DNA of 13,758 nucleotides from JAUJOE01 sp038252945. Its GTDB lineage: Bacteria > Actinomycetota > Actinomycetes > Propionibacteriales > Nocardioidaceae. The notes under the pieces are model-generated. The model saw nothing but the letters and a program-made list of their open reading frames with translations, searched no databases and was not told the origin of the DNA. A program made the position numbers and the translations under genes. Location: assembly GCA_038252945.1 (NCBI GenBank), contig JBBSHN010000067.1, forward strand, positions 1 through 13,758, given 5' to 3'. This document shows, in pieces, positions 1 to 7,406 of the stretch; position 1 is the first letter of the stretch, and every line of letters begins with the position of its first letter.

Positions 1-258
1 GTATCGCCTTGGGACAGCGCGAGGAACCCTGAGTTTGTAGCCGAGGACAGACCTAACTGCTATAACGTAAGCGCGTCGAGTGTGGGATTGTCGAGGGTCC
101 AGAGGCGTTTCAGCACCACGTCTTGAGAAGGGTCTACCTCATCATTCAATCAAGCCTGAACAAGTAGACGTTCATAGGACAGCAAAGTCGACTGACGCAA
201 TCCACGCTCCATCGCCACCACGTACAGCCTCCGGCGCACTGTCATACTCGGGTAAGTC
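1..258. other. Intergenic or leader region upstream of miaB, no gene seen
   Basis: No open frame here looks coding: the only ones run out of frame into miaB and match no family I recognise. The DNA is visibly less GC-rich than the genes that follow. A TATAAC hexamer at 61-66 could be a -10 for rightward transcription, but no convincing -35 lies 16-18 bases before it. A short inverted repeat, TGAAC-N8-GTTCA, lies at 157-174. In related actinobacteria recA and recX usually lie upstream of miaB, but neither is visible here. Confidence 0.5.
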
Positions 259-1743
259 ATGGACGAACCTCCACGGACCGAAGCCCGCACGTACGCCGTC
301 CGCACGTACGGCTGCCAGATGAACGTGCACGACTCCGAGCGCATCTCCGGCCTGCTAGAAGGGGCCGGGTACGAGCGGGCTGACAGCACGGACGAGGCTG
401 ACCTGGTTGTCCTCAACACCTGCGCTGTGCGCGAGAACGCCGACAACAAGCTCTACGGCAACCTCGGCCACCTGGCGCCGGTGAAGGCGGCACGACGCGG
501 TATGCAGATCGCGGTCGGTGGGTGTCTCGCGCAGAAGGATCGAGCCGAGATCATCCGTCGAGCGCCGTGGGTCGATGTCGTGTTCGGAACGCACAACGTC
601 GGCTCCCTGCCGGTCCTGCTCAAGCGGGCCGCGGTTGAGCAGCAGGCGCAGGTCGAGATCAAGGAAGCTTTGGAGGTCTTCCCCTCTACGCTCCCGACGC
701 GACGCGAGTCGCCGTACGCCGCGTGGGTTGCCATCAGCGTCGGATGCAACAACACGTGCACGTTCTGCATCGTCCCGTCGCTGCGCGGCCGGGAGCGCGA
801 CCGGCGGCAAAGCGATGTGCTGGCTGAGATCCGCGCGCTCGTCGCCGACGGAGTGCTCGAGGTGACGCTGCTCGGGCAAAACGTCAACTCGTACGGCGTC
901 GAGTTCGGCGACCGAACGGCGTTCGCCAACCTTCTTCGCGCGTGCGGTGACATCGAGGGACTCGAGCGGGTGCGCTTTACCTCACCGCACCCCCGCGACT
1001 TCACCGACGACGTGATCGAGGCCATGGCCACGACGCCCAACGTGATGCCGCAGCTCCACATGCCGTTGCAGTCCGGCTCGAACGCTGTGCTGAGGTCCAT
1101 GCGGAGGTCTTACCGACGAGAGCGCTACCTCGGCATCCTCCAGCGGGTGCGCGAAGCCATTCCCCATGCGGCGATCACGACCGACATCATCGTGGGCTTC
1201 CCCGGCGAGTCAGAGGATGACTTCGCCGAGACGATGGATCTCGTGGAGCAGGCTCAGTTCGCCGGGGCGTTCACGTTTCTGTATTCCAAGCGCCCGGGCA
1301 CCCCAGCGGCGAAGATGGCCGACCAGTTGCCGCATGACGTCGTGCAGGAGCGCTATGAGCGGCTCGTGGCTCGGGTCAACGACATCGCCTGGCAGCAGAA
1401 CCGTGTGTTGGTGGGGCGCCAGGTCGAACTGTTGGTGTCAACCGGCGAGGGCCGCAAGGACGCGTCGACTGAGCGCCTCACGGGGCGGGCCCCGGACAAC
1501 CGGCTGGTGCACTTCGCACCCGGGGACGCCGAGGTGCGACCCGGTGACTTCGTGAGCGTTCGAGTGACCCATGCGGCACCGCATCATCTCGTGTCGGACG
1601 CGCCAGTTGTGTCGGTACGACGGACGCGGACCGGCGACGCTTCGGAGGCCGGGACGTCACCTCGACCCTCAGCAGTCTCGCTGGGGCTGCCGACAGTCGG
1701 CCCACCGCTGCGGGAGGCGGCCTTCGTCAGCGCCTGCGGCTAG
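259..1743 (+). CDS. miaB: MiaB, tRNA-2-methylthio-N6-dimethylallyladenosine synthase
   Basis: This 494-residue radical-SAM methylthiotransferase turns i6A37 into ms2i6A37 on tRNAs reading UNN codons, using two 4Fe-4S clusters. The order of parts is standard. The N-terminal UPF0004 domain opens with RTYGCQMNVHDSE and has cluster cysteines C19, C55 and C89. The radical-SAM motif CNNTCTFC supplies C163, C167 and C170. A TRAM RNA-binding domain covers about residues 383-445. A proline- and serine-rich tail of about 45 residues carries the GLPTVG segment often seen in actinobacterial homologues. The ATG at 259 places the family N-terminus a few residues in; the Shine-Dalgarno is weak (GGG at 250-252). 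Its substrate is made by MiaA, encoded about 2 kb downstream. The stop codon overlaps that of the convergent Nudix gene. Confidence 0.96.
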   Translation: MDEPPRTEARTYAVRTYGCQMNVHDSERISGLLEGAGYERADSTDEADLVVLNTCAVRENADNKLYGNLGHLAPVKAARRGMQIAVGGCLAQKDRAEIIRRAPWVDVVFGTHNVGSLPVLLKRAAVEQQAQVEIKEALEVFPSTLPTRRESPYAAWVAISVGCNNTCTFCIVPSLRGRERDRRQSDVLAEIRALVADGVLEVTLLGQNVNSYGVEFGDRTAFANLLRACGDIEGLERVRFTSPHPRDFTDDVIEAMATTPNVMPQLHMPLQSGSNAVLRSMRRSYRRERYLGILQRVREAIPHAAITTDIIVGFPGESEDDFAETMDLVEQAQFAGAFTFLYSKRPGTPAAKMADQLPHDVVQERYERLVARVNDIAWQQNRVLVGRQVELLVSTGEGRKDASTERLTGRAPDNRLVHFAPGDAEVRPGDFVSVRVTHAAPHHLVSDAPVVSVRRTRTGDASEAGTSPRPSAVSLGLPTVGPPLREAAFVSACG

Positions 1744-2204
1744 CGGCTGGAGAAGCCGAACGTGACGACGGGTGGCAGGGAGCCTGTGGCTAAGCCCTGG
1801 AGCACAAGGCGTTCATGCGGAACCACCGGCTCCGGTAGCCGCGTCAGCGCAAACCATCGCAGGTCCGCCGCCTTGTCAGGCTCAAGCAGATGCGGGTCGC
1901 CCGACCATCGCCGGCACTCGAAGAAAAAGTCGACCCGCTGGTCGACGGGTCGAGTCGTTTGGCCGATCCGGTGCATCGCGCACACCGGCGTCAAGGCAGC
2001 AGGCTCGACGTCGATGCCCAACTCCTCGCGTGCCTCACGACAAGCGGCGTCGTACACCGACTCGCCCGCTTCGACGTGCCCCGCCGCGGCCATGGCCCAG
2101 TGCCCGTCCATGTAGCCGGTGTTCTGCCGCAGCTGCAGCAGCACGCCACGATCGCTTCGGAGCGCGACATACGCAGCCGGGACGAGCCGGAACCCGTGAG
2201 TCAC
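1740..2204 (-). CDS. Nudix hydrolase
   Basis: A 154-residue single-domain Nudix protein that probably hydrolyses a nucleoside diphosphate linked to another moiety; the substrate cannot be read from the sequence. The full Nudix box GX5EX7REUXEEXGU is at residues 42-64: G42, E48, then REAREELGI from R56, with metal-ligand glutamates E57, E60 and E61. The preceding NTGYMDGHWAMAAAGHVEAG segment is typical of small stand-alone MutT-like proteins. The GTG start at 2204 is chosen because TAGGGT lies 8 bases upstream, which fits leaderless transcription; no Shine-Dalgarno is present. It converges on miaB, with both stops inside a shared CTAG at 1740-1743, and diverges from the M1 peptidase gene. An antimutator role is possible but not shown. 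Confidence 0.9.
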   Translation of the reverse strand: MTHGFRLVPAAYVALRSDRGVLLQLRQNTGYMDGHWAMAAAGHVEAGESVYDAACREAREELGIDVEPAALTPVCAMHRIGQTTRPVDQRVDFFFECRRWSGDPHLLEPDKAADLRWFALTRLPEPVVPHERLVLQGLATGSLPPVVTFGFSSR

Positions 2205-2212
2205 AGGCAGCG

Positions 2213-2218
2213 ACCCTA
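2213..2218 (-). promoter_or_regulatory. Probable -10 of the leaderless Nudix gene
   Basis: Read on the minus strand this is TAGGGT, a match to actinobacterial TANNNT, ending 8 bases before the GTG at 2204. The distance puts the transcription start at or near the start codon, and there is no Shine-Dalgarno. No good -35 is visible. Confidence 0.4.
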
Positions 2219-2279
2219 CGCGGAGCTAGACCTGCCTCCCCGCGGACCGCAGTCATCGGATGCCGTCGGCGCTCGCCTT

Positions 2280-2341
2280 TAGGCTGAAGCGACACACCGC
2301 ACGCAACGGTGATCGCGCGAGCGGTCCTTTCTCGAGGGAGG
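2280..2341 (+). promoter_or_regulatory. Possible -10 and clear ribosome binding site of the M1 peptidase gene
   Basis: TAGGCT at 2280-2285 fits TANNNT and would give a leader of about 55 bases; the -35 is not convincing. AGGGAGG at 2335-2341 is a strong Shine-Dalgarno 7 bases before the GTG at 2349. The Shine-Dalgarno fixes that start; the -10 is tentative. Confidence 0.45.
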
Positions 2342-2348
2342 TCGGCAG

Positions 2349-3905
2349 GTGAATGCCGGGAGGAGGCTGCTCGTGGCTGCCCTAGCCGCGTGCTCTGCCG
2401 TCGCGCTCGGTGGGTGCGGAGGAGGGCAGTCAACCACAGCGGCTACAACGCACTCCGCAACACAGTCGAGTCCTCCACGACCGGATACGCCGAGCGTCAG
2501 CCCCTCCCGCGATGTCCCTACGCTCAACACGCCGGTAATCGCTTCGGTACCGCCGCCGACCGCCAGCCCGGTTGTCCCGCCTGCCGCACAGCTTGCAACA
2601 GCGCTGTCAACACCGGTCGAAGACCCTTACTACGCGAAGACCAGCAATCCCGAGATCGACGTCCTGCACTACTTTCTCGACCTTTCCTGGAATGGGTCGA
2701 TCCTCCAAGGACGCACCACGATCACGGCGCGAGGGGCCAAGACGGCGGACGCGGTCCAACTGGACCTGTCGCGGGCGCTCAAGGTCAGCACCGTGCGCCT
2801 CGACCGCCGTTCCGTCAACTTCCGGCAGGCGCACGATGCGCTGGTCATCGACACCGGCCGTATCGCGCGCGGATCGACGTACACCCTGACGATCACCTAC
2901 TCCGGCACTCCCCACTCCACACCGGCGCCGAGCAGCCGGCCGGACATGGCCGAAGGTCTGGGGTGGGTGCGTGACCCCGACGGTTCTGTCCATACGTTCC
3001 AAGAGCCGTTCGGCGCCTTCACGTGGTATCCCGTCAACGACCACCCGTCCGACAAGGCGCTCTACGACGCCAGGATCACGACGCCACGCGGGGACATCGG
3101 CGTGTTCAACGGCACGCTGACGTCGCGTCACACCGCCGCCGGCGCCACCACAACGACCTGGCACCTCGACCAGCCAGCCGCGTCGTACCTGATCACGCTC
3201 GCCATCGGGCCGTACGAGCAGCATTCGACCACAACCCCGAGCGGCATGAAGCTGTCGTTCTGGCTGGAGCCGCGAGACCAGGCGGTTCTCGCGCCACTCG
3301 AGCGTGAGGCCACACGCGCCTATGAGTGGCTGATCCGCCACACTGGTTCCTATCCGTTCTCGACGCTGGGCATCGTGGTGGTCGGCGGATCGAGCGCGAT
3401 GGAGACGCAGACGCTGATCACGCTGAGCCGCGGTGCCGCGCGGTATGCCCTCCGCTCAACCCTCGAGCACGAGATGGCGCACGAGTGGTTCGGTGACACG
3501 GTCACCCCAGTCGACTGGCGGGGGTTGTGGCTCAACGAGGGCTGGGCGATGTACATGCAGCAGTGGTACGAGGCCGACACCGGCCGCCACGTCTATGGGG
3601 GCGGCATCTCGAAGTGGCGACGCCTTGACCTGACGGGGCGGCGCCACTACGGCCCTCCGGGCCACTACGACCCGCAGTCTTTCGCCGAGGTCAACGTCTA
3701 CCTCGGGCCGGCGATGATGCTGAACGACATCAGGAAGCGGGTCGGCAACCGCGACTTCAACCGGCTGGTCAAGCAGTGGCCGGCCGAGCACAGCAACTCC
3801 AACGTCGACCGCGGCACTTTCGCCAACTGGCTGCAGTCGAAGACTGGAGAGGATTTCCGGCCTCTGCTCCACAGGTGGCTCGACTCTCCACGCACACCTC
3901 GGTGA
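2349..3905 (+). CDS. M1 family metallopeptidase, lipoprotein form
   Basis: A 518-residue zinc peptidase of the M1 (aminopeptidase N / leukotriene A4 hydrolase) family, predicted to be anchored outside the membrane. The signal peptide ends in lipobox LGGC with acylated C23. A Ser/Thr/Pro-rich tether runs to about residue 90, and the M1 N-terminal beta domain covers about 95-295. The catalytic domain has HEMAHEW with H374, E375 and H378, then NEG with E397, giving exactly HExxH-X18-E. The exopeptidase motif GAMEN appears as SAMET (349-353), keeping the glutamate E352 that binds the substrate amino group. Y451 in VYLGPAMML is the likely transition-state tyrosine. The protein stops soon after the catalytic core and lacks the large C-terminal domain of aminopeptidase N. 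The GTG start follows a strong Shine-Dalgarno. Its last codons overlap miaA by 4 bases. Substrate unknown. Confidence 0.9.
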   Translation: MNAGRRLLVAALAACSAVALGGCGGGQSTTAATTHSATQSSPPRPDTPSVSPSRDVPTLNTPVIASVPPPTASPVVPPAAQLATALSTPVEDPYYAKTSNPEIDVLHYFLDLSWNGSILQGRTTITARGAKTADAVQLDLSRALKVSTVRLDRRSVNFRQAHDALVIDTGRIARGSTYTLTITYSGTPHSTPAPSSRPDMAEGLGWVRDPDGSVHTFQEPFGAFTWYPVNDHPSDKALYDARITTPRGDIGVFNGTLTSRHTAAGATTTTWHLDQPAASYLITLAIGPYEQHSTTTPSGMKLSFWLEPRDQAVLAPLEREATRAYEWLIRHTGSYPFSTLGIVVVGGSSAMETQTLITLSRGAARYALRSTLEHEMAHEWFGDTVTPVDWRGLWLNEGWAMYMQQWYEADTGRHVYGGGISKWRRLDLTGRRHYGPPGHYDPQSFAEVNVYLGPAMMLNDIRKRVGNRDFNRLVKQWPAEHSNSNVDRGTFANWLQSKTGEDFRPLLHRWLDSPRTPR

Positions 3906-4879
3906 CGGACACGGTCACAAACCGTTTCTCGGGTCAGCTGCCCGTGATCGCGATCGTCGGACCGACCGCCGCAGGCAAGAGCGAGCTTGCTGTGGACCTC
4001 GCCCTCGAGTTGTGCGGTGAAGTCGTCAACGGCGACTCGATGCAGCTCTATCGCGGAATGGACATCGGTACGGCGAAGCTGCCGCGGGCCGAGCGACGAG
4101 GCGTGCCGCATCATCTCCTGAACATTCTTGACGTGACTGAGCCGGCCACCGTGGCGGAGTTCCAGACGCTCGCGCGGGCTGCAATCGCCGACTGCCGCAG
4201 CAGAGGAGTGTCGCCGCTCATAGTCGGCGGCTCCGCCCTGTACCTGCGAGCGGTGCTCGACCGGTTCGACTTCCCGGGCACAGATCCCGAGCTTCGCCGG
4301 CGGCTCGAGGGGCAACTCGCTGCGGAGGGCGCCGAGGCGATGCACCGCCGGCTGCACCAGGCAGACCCTGCGGCGGCGGCGGTCATAGTCCCCAACAACG
4401 GCAGGCGCGTCGTGCGGGCTCTGGAGGTCATCGAGCTCACCGGGCGGCCGTTCCGGGCCGTTCTTCCACAGCCCGAGTACGCTCTGCCGAACGTGGTGCA
4501 GATCGGTATCGACGTGCCACCTGACGTGCTTCGCCAACGGATCGCTGCCCGGGTCGACCGCATGTGGGCTCATGGGTTCGTCGACGAGGTACGCCGGCTC
4601 GAGCGTGTCGGTCTTCGCCGAGGACGGACCGCGAGCCGGGCACTCGGATACCAACAGGTGCTCCGCTTCTTGGCCGGGGAGTGCGCCGAGGATGAGGCCC
4701 GGCTCCACACTGTCGTCGCGACCCGGCGGTTCGCTCGTCGGCAGCTCGCGTGGTTTCGACGCGACTCAAGAGTCGTGTGGCTGGGGCACGACCGAGGCGA
4801 CCTCGCGTTGACAGCGTTGGAGGCCGTGGCGGCGCACGCCGCCGCCGCGACGCGGGAGAGTGAGGCAGCGCCACCATGA
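3902..4879 (+). CDS. miaA: MiaA, tRNA dimethylallyltransferase
   Basis: A 325-residue enzyme that transfers a dimethylallyl group from DMAPP to N6 of A37 in tRNAs reading UNN codons, producing the i6A substrate of MiaB. It has P-loop GPTAAGKS (20-27), the NGDSMQLYRGMDIGTAK segment with D45 at the active site, GGSALYLRAV (109-118) and the C-terminal RRFARRQLAWFRRD (275-288). An upstream start at 3776 is open, but its extra 42 residues are not MiaA-like and lie over the M1 gene. The GTG at 3902 overlaps the M1 stop as GTGA, has no Shine-Dalgarno, and puts the P-loop at the usual distance from the N-terminus, so translational coupling is likely. The stop overlaps the dapF start. Length is normal for the family. 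Confidence 0.95.
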   Translation: MTDTVTNRFSGQLPVIAIVGPTAAGKSELAVDLALELCGEVVNGDSMQLYRGMDIGTAKLPRAERRGVPHHLLNILDVTEPATVAEFQTLARAAIADCRSRGVSPLIVGGSALYLRAVLDRFDFPGTDPELRRRLEGQLAAEGAEAMHRRLHQADPAAAAVIVPNNGRRVVRALEVIELTGRPFRAVLPQPEYALPNVVQIGIDVPPDVLRQRIAARVDRMWAHGFVDEVRRLERVGLRRGRTASRALGYQQVLRFLAGECAEDEARLHTVVATRRFARRQLAWFRRDSRVVWLGHDRGDLALTALEAVAAHAAAATRESEAAPP

Positions 4880-5739
4880 ACCCGGTGAAGCTCGGGCAGC
4901 CGGGCGCCGCTCGCCGTACGATTCCGCAGGTGACCTTCCCCTTCGTCAAGGGCCACGGCACCGGCAACGACTTCGTGGTGCTGCCCGACCTGGACGGATC
5001 GATACACCCAGATCTCGACCCCGCGCTGGTCACGCATTTGTGCGACCGCCGGCGAGGCATCGGTGCAGACGGCGTGCTGCGGGTGCTGCGGCGCGAAAGC
5101 GGTAACGCCACCTGGTTCATGGACTACCGCAATGCCGACGGGTCCGTCTCGAAGATGTGCGGCAACGGCGTTCGAGTGTTCGTGCGGTACCTGCTTGACG
5201 CGGGGCTCGTCGAGGCAAACCCTTCCGACGGGCAGCTGCTCATCGATACTCGAGACGGCGTCAAGGCTGTGACGCTGTGCGACGACGGCGAGATGAGCGT
5301 CAACATGGGTCCGGCGCGCGTGGGTGACCCTGTGGACATCGACTCTGGCGGTCGCTGGTATCCGGGGCGACAGGTCGATGTGGGCAACCCACACGCAGTG
5401 GTCTTCGTGGACACATTGGAGGACATCGGGGAGCTGCGCGCGCCGCTCGCCGCGTCGGAGAGCTTCCCCGACGGTGTGAACCTGGAGTTCGTCGAGCTGG
5501 CCCACTCCACAAGGCTGCGGATGCGCGTGCACGAGCGGGGCGTCGGCGAGACGCTGTCGTGCGGCACGGGTGCCTGTGCGGCGGTGGCAGCCCACCGCGC
5601 AGCGGATGACAGCGCCAACCCGCCGGCGTACTCGGTTGAGGTCCTGGGCGGCACTCTCACCGTCACCGTCGACGACGCCGCTGACCTTCACCTCAAAGGA
5701 GCGGCGGTCTTGGTGGCCGACGGCACCTGGCGTGCCTGA
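4876..5739 (+). CDS. dapF: DapF, diaminopimelate epimerase
   Basis: A 287-residue cofactor-independent racemase that converts LL- to meso-diaminopimelate, the last intermediate before lysine and a peptidoglycan cross-linking residue in many bacteria. The two catalytic cysteines are in the expected motifs: C95 in MCGNGVR and C229 in SCGTGAC. GHGTGNDF near the N-terminus, GNPH at 170-173 and ERG at 220-222 complete the family signature. The ATG at 4876 overlaps the miaA stop as ATGA. It adds about 18 residues before the usual VTFPFVKGHGTGNDF start, so the in-frame GTG at 4930 is an alternative, though with no clear Shine-Dalgarno. It is the third gene of the M1-miaA-dapF run. Confidence 0.95.
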   Translation: MNPVKLGQPGAARRTIPQVTFPFVKGHGTGNDFVVLPDLDGSIHPDLDPALVTHLCDRRRGIGADGVLRVLRRESGNATWFMDYRNADGSVSKMCGNGVRVFVRYLLDAGLVEANPSDGQLLIDTRDGVKAVTLCDDGEMSVNMGPARVGDPVDIDSGGRWYPGRQVDVGNPHAVVFVDTLEDIGELRAPLAASESFPDGVNLEFVELAHSTRLRMRVHERGVGETLSCGTGACAAVAAHRAADDSANPPAYSVEVLGGTLTVTVDDAADLHLKGAAVLVADGTWRA

Positions 5740-5743
5740 GCCG

Positions 5744-5755
5744 TTCCGCGCGGAA
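5744..5755. repeat. 12-bp perfect palindrome after dapF
   Basis: TTCCGCGCGGAA is its own reverse complement and begins five bases after the dapF stop codon, about 30 bases before the putative hflX -10. It is too short, and lacks the T-run, to be a standard terminator. It could be an operator or a chance GC-rich palindrome. Confidence 0.3.
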
Positions 5756-5784
5756 AACGCGTCGCTGCCGACGCTACCCCGCCG

Positions 5785-5790
5785 TAGAGT
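5785..5790 (+). promoter_or_regulatory. Possible -10 of hflX
   Basis: TAGAGT fits TANNNT and ends 9 bases before the hflX ATG, so the transcript would be leaderless or nearly so. No clear -35 is seen. The 60-base gap from dapF also allows read-through from the upstream operon. Confidence 0.35.
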
Positions 5791-5799
5791 GGATGGACG

Positions 5800-7344
5800 A
5801 TGACTGCGCACAAAGACGACGAGTACGTCTACGAGCCCAGCCTGCCTCAGAGCGACGAGCCGTCGGCCACCATCGAGCTGGACGACGCTGCGTTGGACGA
5901 CCTCGGCGAGGACCCGCCAGCCAACTCTCGGCAGCGGTCGGGCACGCAGAGTGTCTTCTACGACGATGTAGACCCAGGTGAGCTCGATCTTGAGGAGCGC
6001 CAGGCGCTGCGACGTGTGGGTGGCCTGTCGACCGAGCTCGAAGACGTCACCGAGGTCGAGTACCGCCAGCTGCGGCTGGAGCGTGTCGTCCTGGTCGGAG
6101 TGTGGACCGAGGGCACGGTCGGCGACGCCGACAACTCTCTCGCCGAGCTGAAGCTGCTGGCCGAGACCGCCGGATCTGTGGTGCTCGAGGCGTTGTCGCA
6201 GCGGCGGCAGCGTCCCGATCCCGCGACCTACATCGGACCCGGCAAGGTCGACTACGTCCGGCTGGTTGTCGCCGAGACCGGAGCGGACACCGTGATCTGC
6301 GACGGCGAGCTCAGCCCCTCGCAGCTTCGCAACCTTGAGGACCGGGTGGGCGTCAAGGTTGTCGACCGCACGGCATTGATCCTCGACATCTTCGCGCAGC
6401 ACGCCCGGTCCAAGGAGGGCAAGACGCAGGTCGAGCTCGCGCAGCTGGAGTATCAGCGGCAGCGATTGCGCGGCTGGGGCGGAAACCTTTCCCGGCAGGT
6501 TGGAGGCCGCGTCGGGTCTCAGGGTGGCGGCATCGGCGGCCGCGGTCCCGGTGAAACCAAGCTCGAAACCGACCGCCGACGAATCACCGCACGGATGGCG
6601 AAGCTGCGGCGCGAGCTCGCAACCATGGGCAAGGCCCGGGTCACCAAGAAGACCGAGCGGGTACGACGCAGCACCCCCTCCGTCGCGATCGCCGGCTACA
6701 CCAACGCCGGCAAGTCCTCTCTGCTCAACCGGCTGACCGGCGCCGGCGTACTGGTGGAGAACGCTTTGTTCGCCACGCTCGACCCGACCACACGCCGTAC
6801 GACGACCAGCGACGGCCGCGTCTACACGCTCTCCGACACCGTCGGCTTCGTGCGGCACCTTCCCCACCAGCTCGTCGAGGCGTTCCGTTCGACCCTGGAG
6901 GAGGTCGCTGAGGCTGACCTGATCGTGCACGTCGTCGACGGGTCTCACGTCGACCCGCAGGGTCAGATCGCCGCGGTGCGTGAGGTGTTCGCGGAGATTG
7001 GAGCCGACCGGGTTCCCGAGCTGCTCGTCGTCAACAAGTCCGATGCGGCAGAACCGATGACGATCAGCCACCTGCTGAGTCGTGAGCCGCACGCCGTCGT
7101 GTGCTCCGCGCGCACCGGGGCCGGCCTCAGCGAAGTCCTCGCGGCCATCGAGGCAGATCTCCCGCGGCCGGCTGTGGAGGTCGATGCTCTGGTGCCGTAC
7201 GCGCGAGGTGATCTCGTTCACCAAATGCACGTGCATGGAGAAGTGCTGTCCGTGGAACACACGCCAGACGGCACCAGGGTGCAGGCGCGTGTGCACGCCG
7301 GCCTGGCGAGTGAGCTGGAGCCTTTCGCCGTACCGGTCGGCTGA
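5800..7344 (+). CDS. hflX: HflX, ribosome-associated GTPase
   Basis: A 514-residue HflX/Obg-class GTPase; relatives bind the 50S subunit and split or rescue stalled ribosomes under stress. The HflX-specific N-terminal domain includes ATYIGPGKV and the glycine-rich linker GGGIGGRGPGETKLE (242-256), followed by a basic helical hairpin. GTPase motifs follow in order: G1 GYTNAGKS (299-306), G2 region TLDPTTR (326-332), G3 DTVG (346-349), G4 NKSD (412-415) and G5 SARTGAG (436-442). An acidic, probably disordered extension of about 85 residues precedes the core, common in actinobacterial forms. The ATG at 5800 is the first good start after the TAGAGT hexamer. HflX also neighbours miaA in E. coli, with hfq between; here dapF takes that place. 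Confidence 0.95.
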   Translation: MTAHKDDEYVYEPSLPQSDEPSATIELDDAALDDLGEDPPANSRQRSGTQSVFYDDVDPGELDLEERQALRRVGGLSTELEDVTEVEYRQLRLERVVLVGVWTEGTVGDADNSLAELKLLAETAGSVVLEALSQRRQRPDPATYIGPGKVDYVRLVVAETGADTVICDGELSPSQLRNLEDRVGVKVVDRTALILDIFAQHARSKEGKTQVELAQLEYQRQRLRGWGGNLSRQVGGRVGSQGGGIGGRGPGETKLETDRRRITARMAKLRRELATMGKARVTKKTERVRRSTPSVAIAGYTNAGKSSLLNRLTGAGVLVENALFATLDPTTRRTTTSDGRVYTLSDTVGFVRHLPHQLVEAFRSTLEEVAEADLIVHVVDGSHVDPQGQIAAVREVFAEIGADRVPELLVVNKSDAAEPMTISHLLSREPHAVVCSARTGAGLSEVLAAIEADLPRPAVEVDALVPYARGDLVHQMHVHGEVLSVEHTPDGTRVQARVHAGLASELEPFAVPVG

Positions 7345-7377
7345 TCTCACCAGCGACTGTGGACGACCGCCGCCGGC

Positions 7378-7400
7378 TTGTCGGCTAGGTGGGTTACCGT
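7378..7400 (+). promoter_or_regulatory. DNA-damage (RecA-independent, PafBC-type) promoter of the dinG homologue
   Basis: TTGTCGGCT at 7378-7386, eight bases, then TACCGT at 7395-7400. This follows the mycobacterial RecA-independent damage promoter TTGTCRGTG-N8-TANNNT with mismatches only in the last two bases of the upstream element, and with the exact spacing. The -10 ends 6 bases before the GTG at 7407, so the transcript should be leaderless. The family consensus is established knowledge; its use here is inferred. Confidence 0.6.
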
Positions 7401-7406
7401 CGCCCG

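Noticed and set aside
88..110. TTGTCGAGG at 88-96 as a third PafBC-type element
   Set aside because: No TANNNT lies at the required 8-base distance (the hexamer there is GCGTTT), and the last three bases of the element do not match.
1772..2287. Plus-strand frames over the Nudix gene
   Set aside because: Antisense to an intact Nudix box; composition is that of a GC-rich shadow frame.
3776..3901. Upstream extension of miaA
   Set aside because: The extra residues lie over the M1 gene in another frame and are not MiaA-like; the GTGA overlap at 3902 explains the start.
3698..4708. A 336-codon minus-strand frame over the M1 peptidase and miaA
   Set aside because: Antisense to two genes with intact catalytic motifs and without family resemblance.
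7360..7386. Short GCCG...CGGC pairing as a terminator after hflX
   Set aside because: The stem is only four to five bases, has no T-run and overlaps the dinG promoter element.
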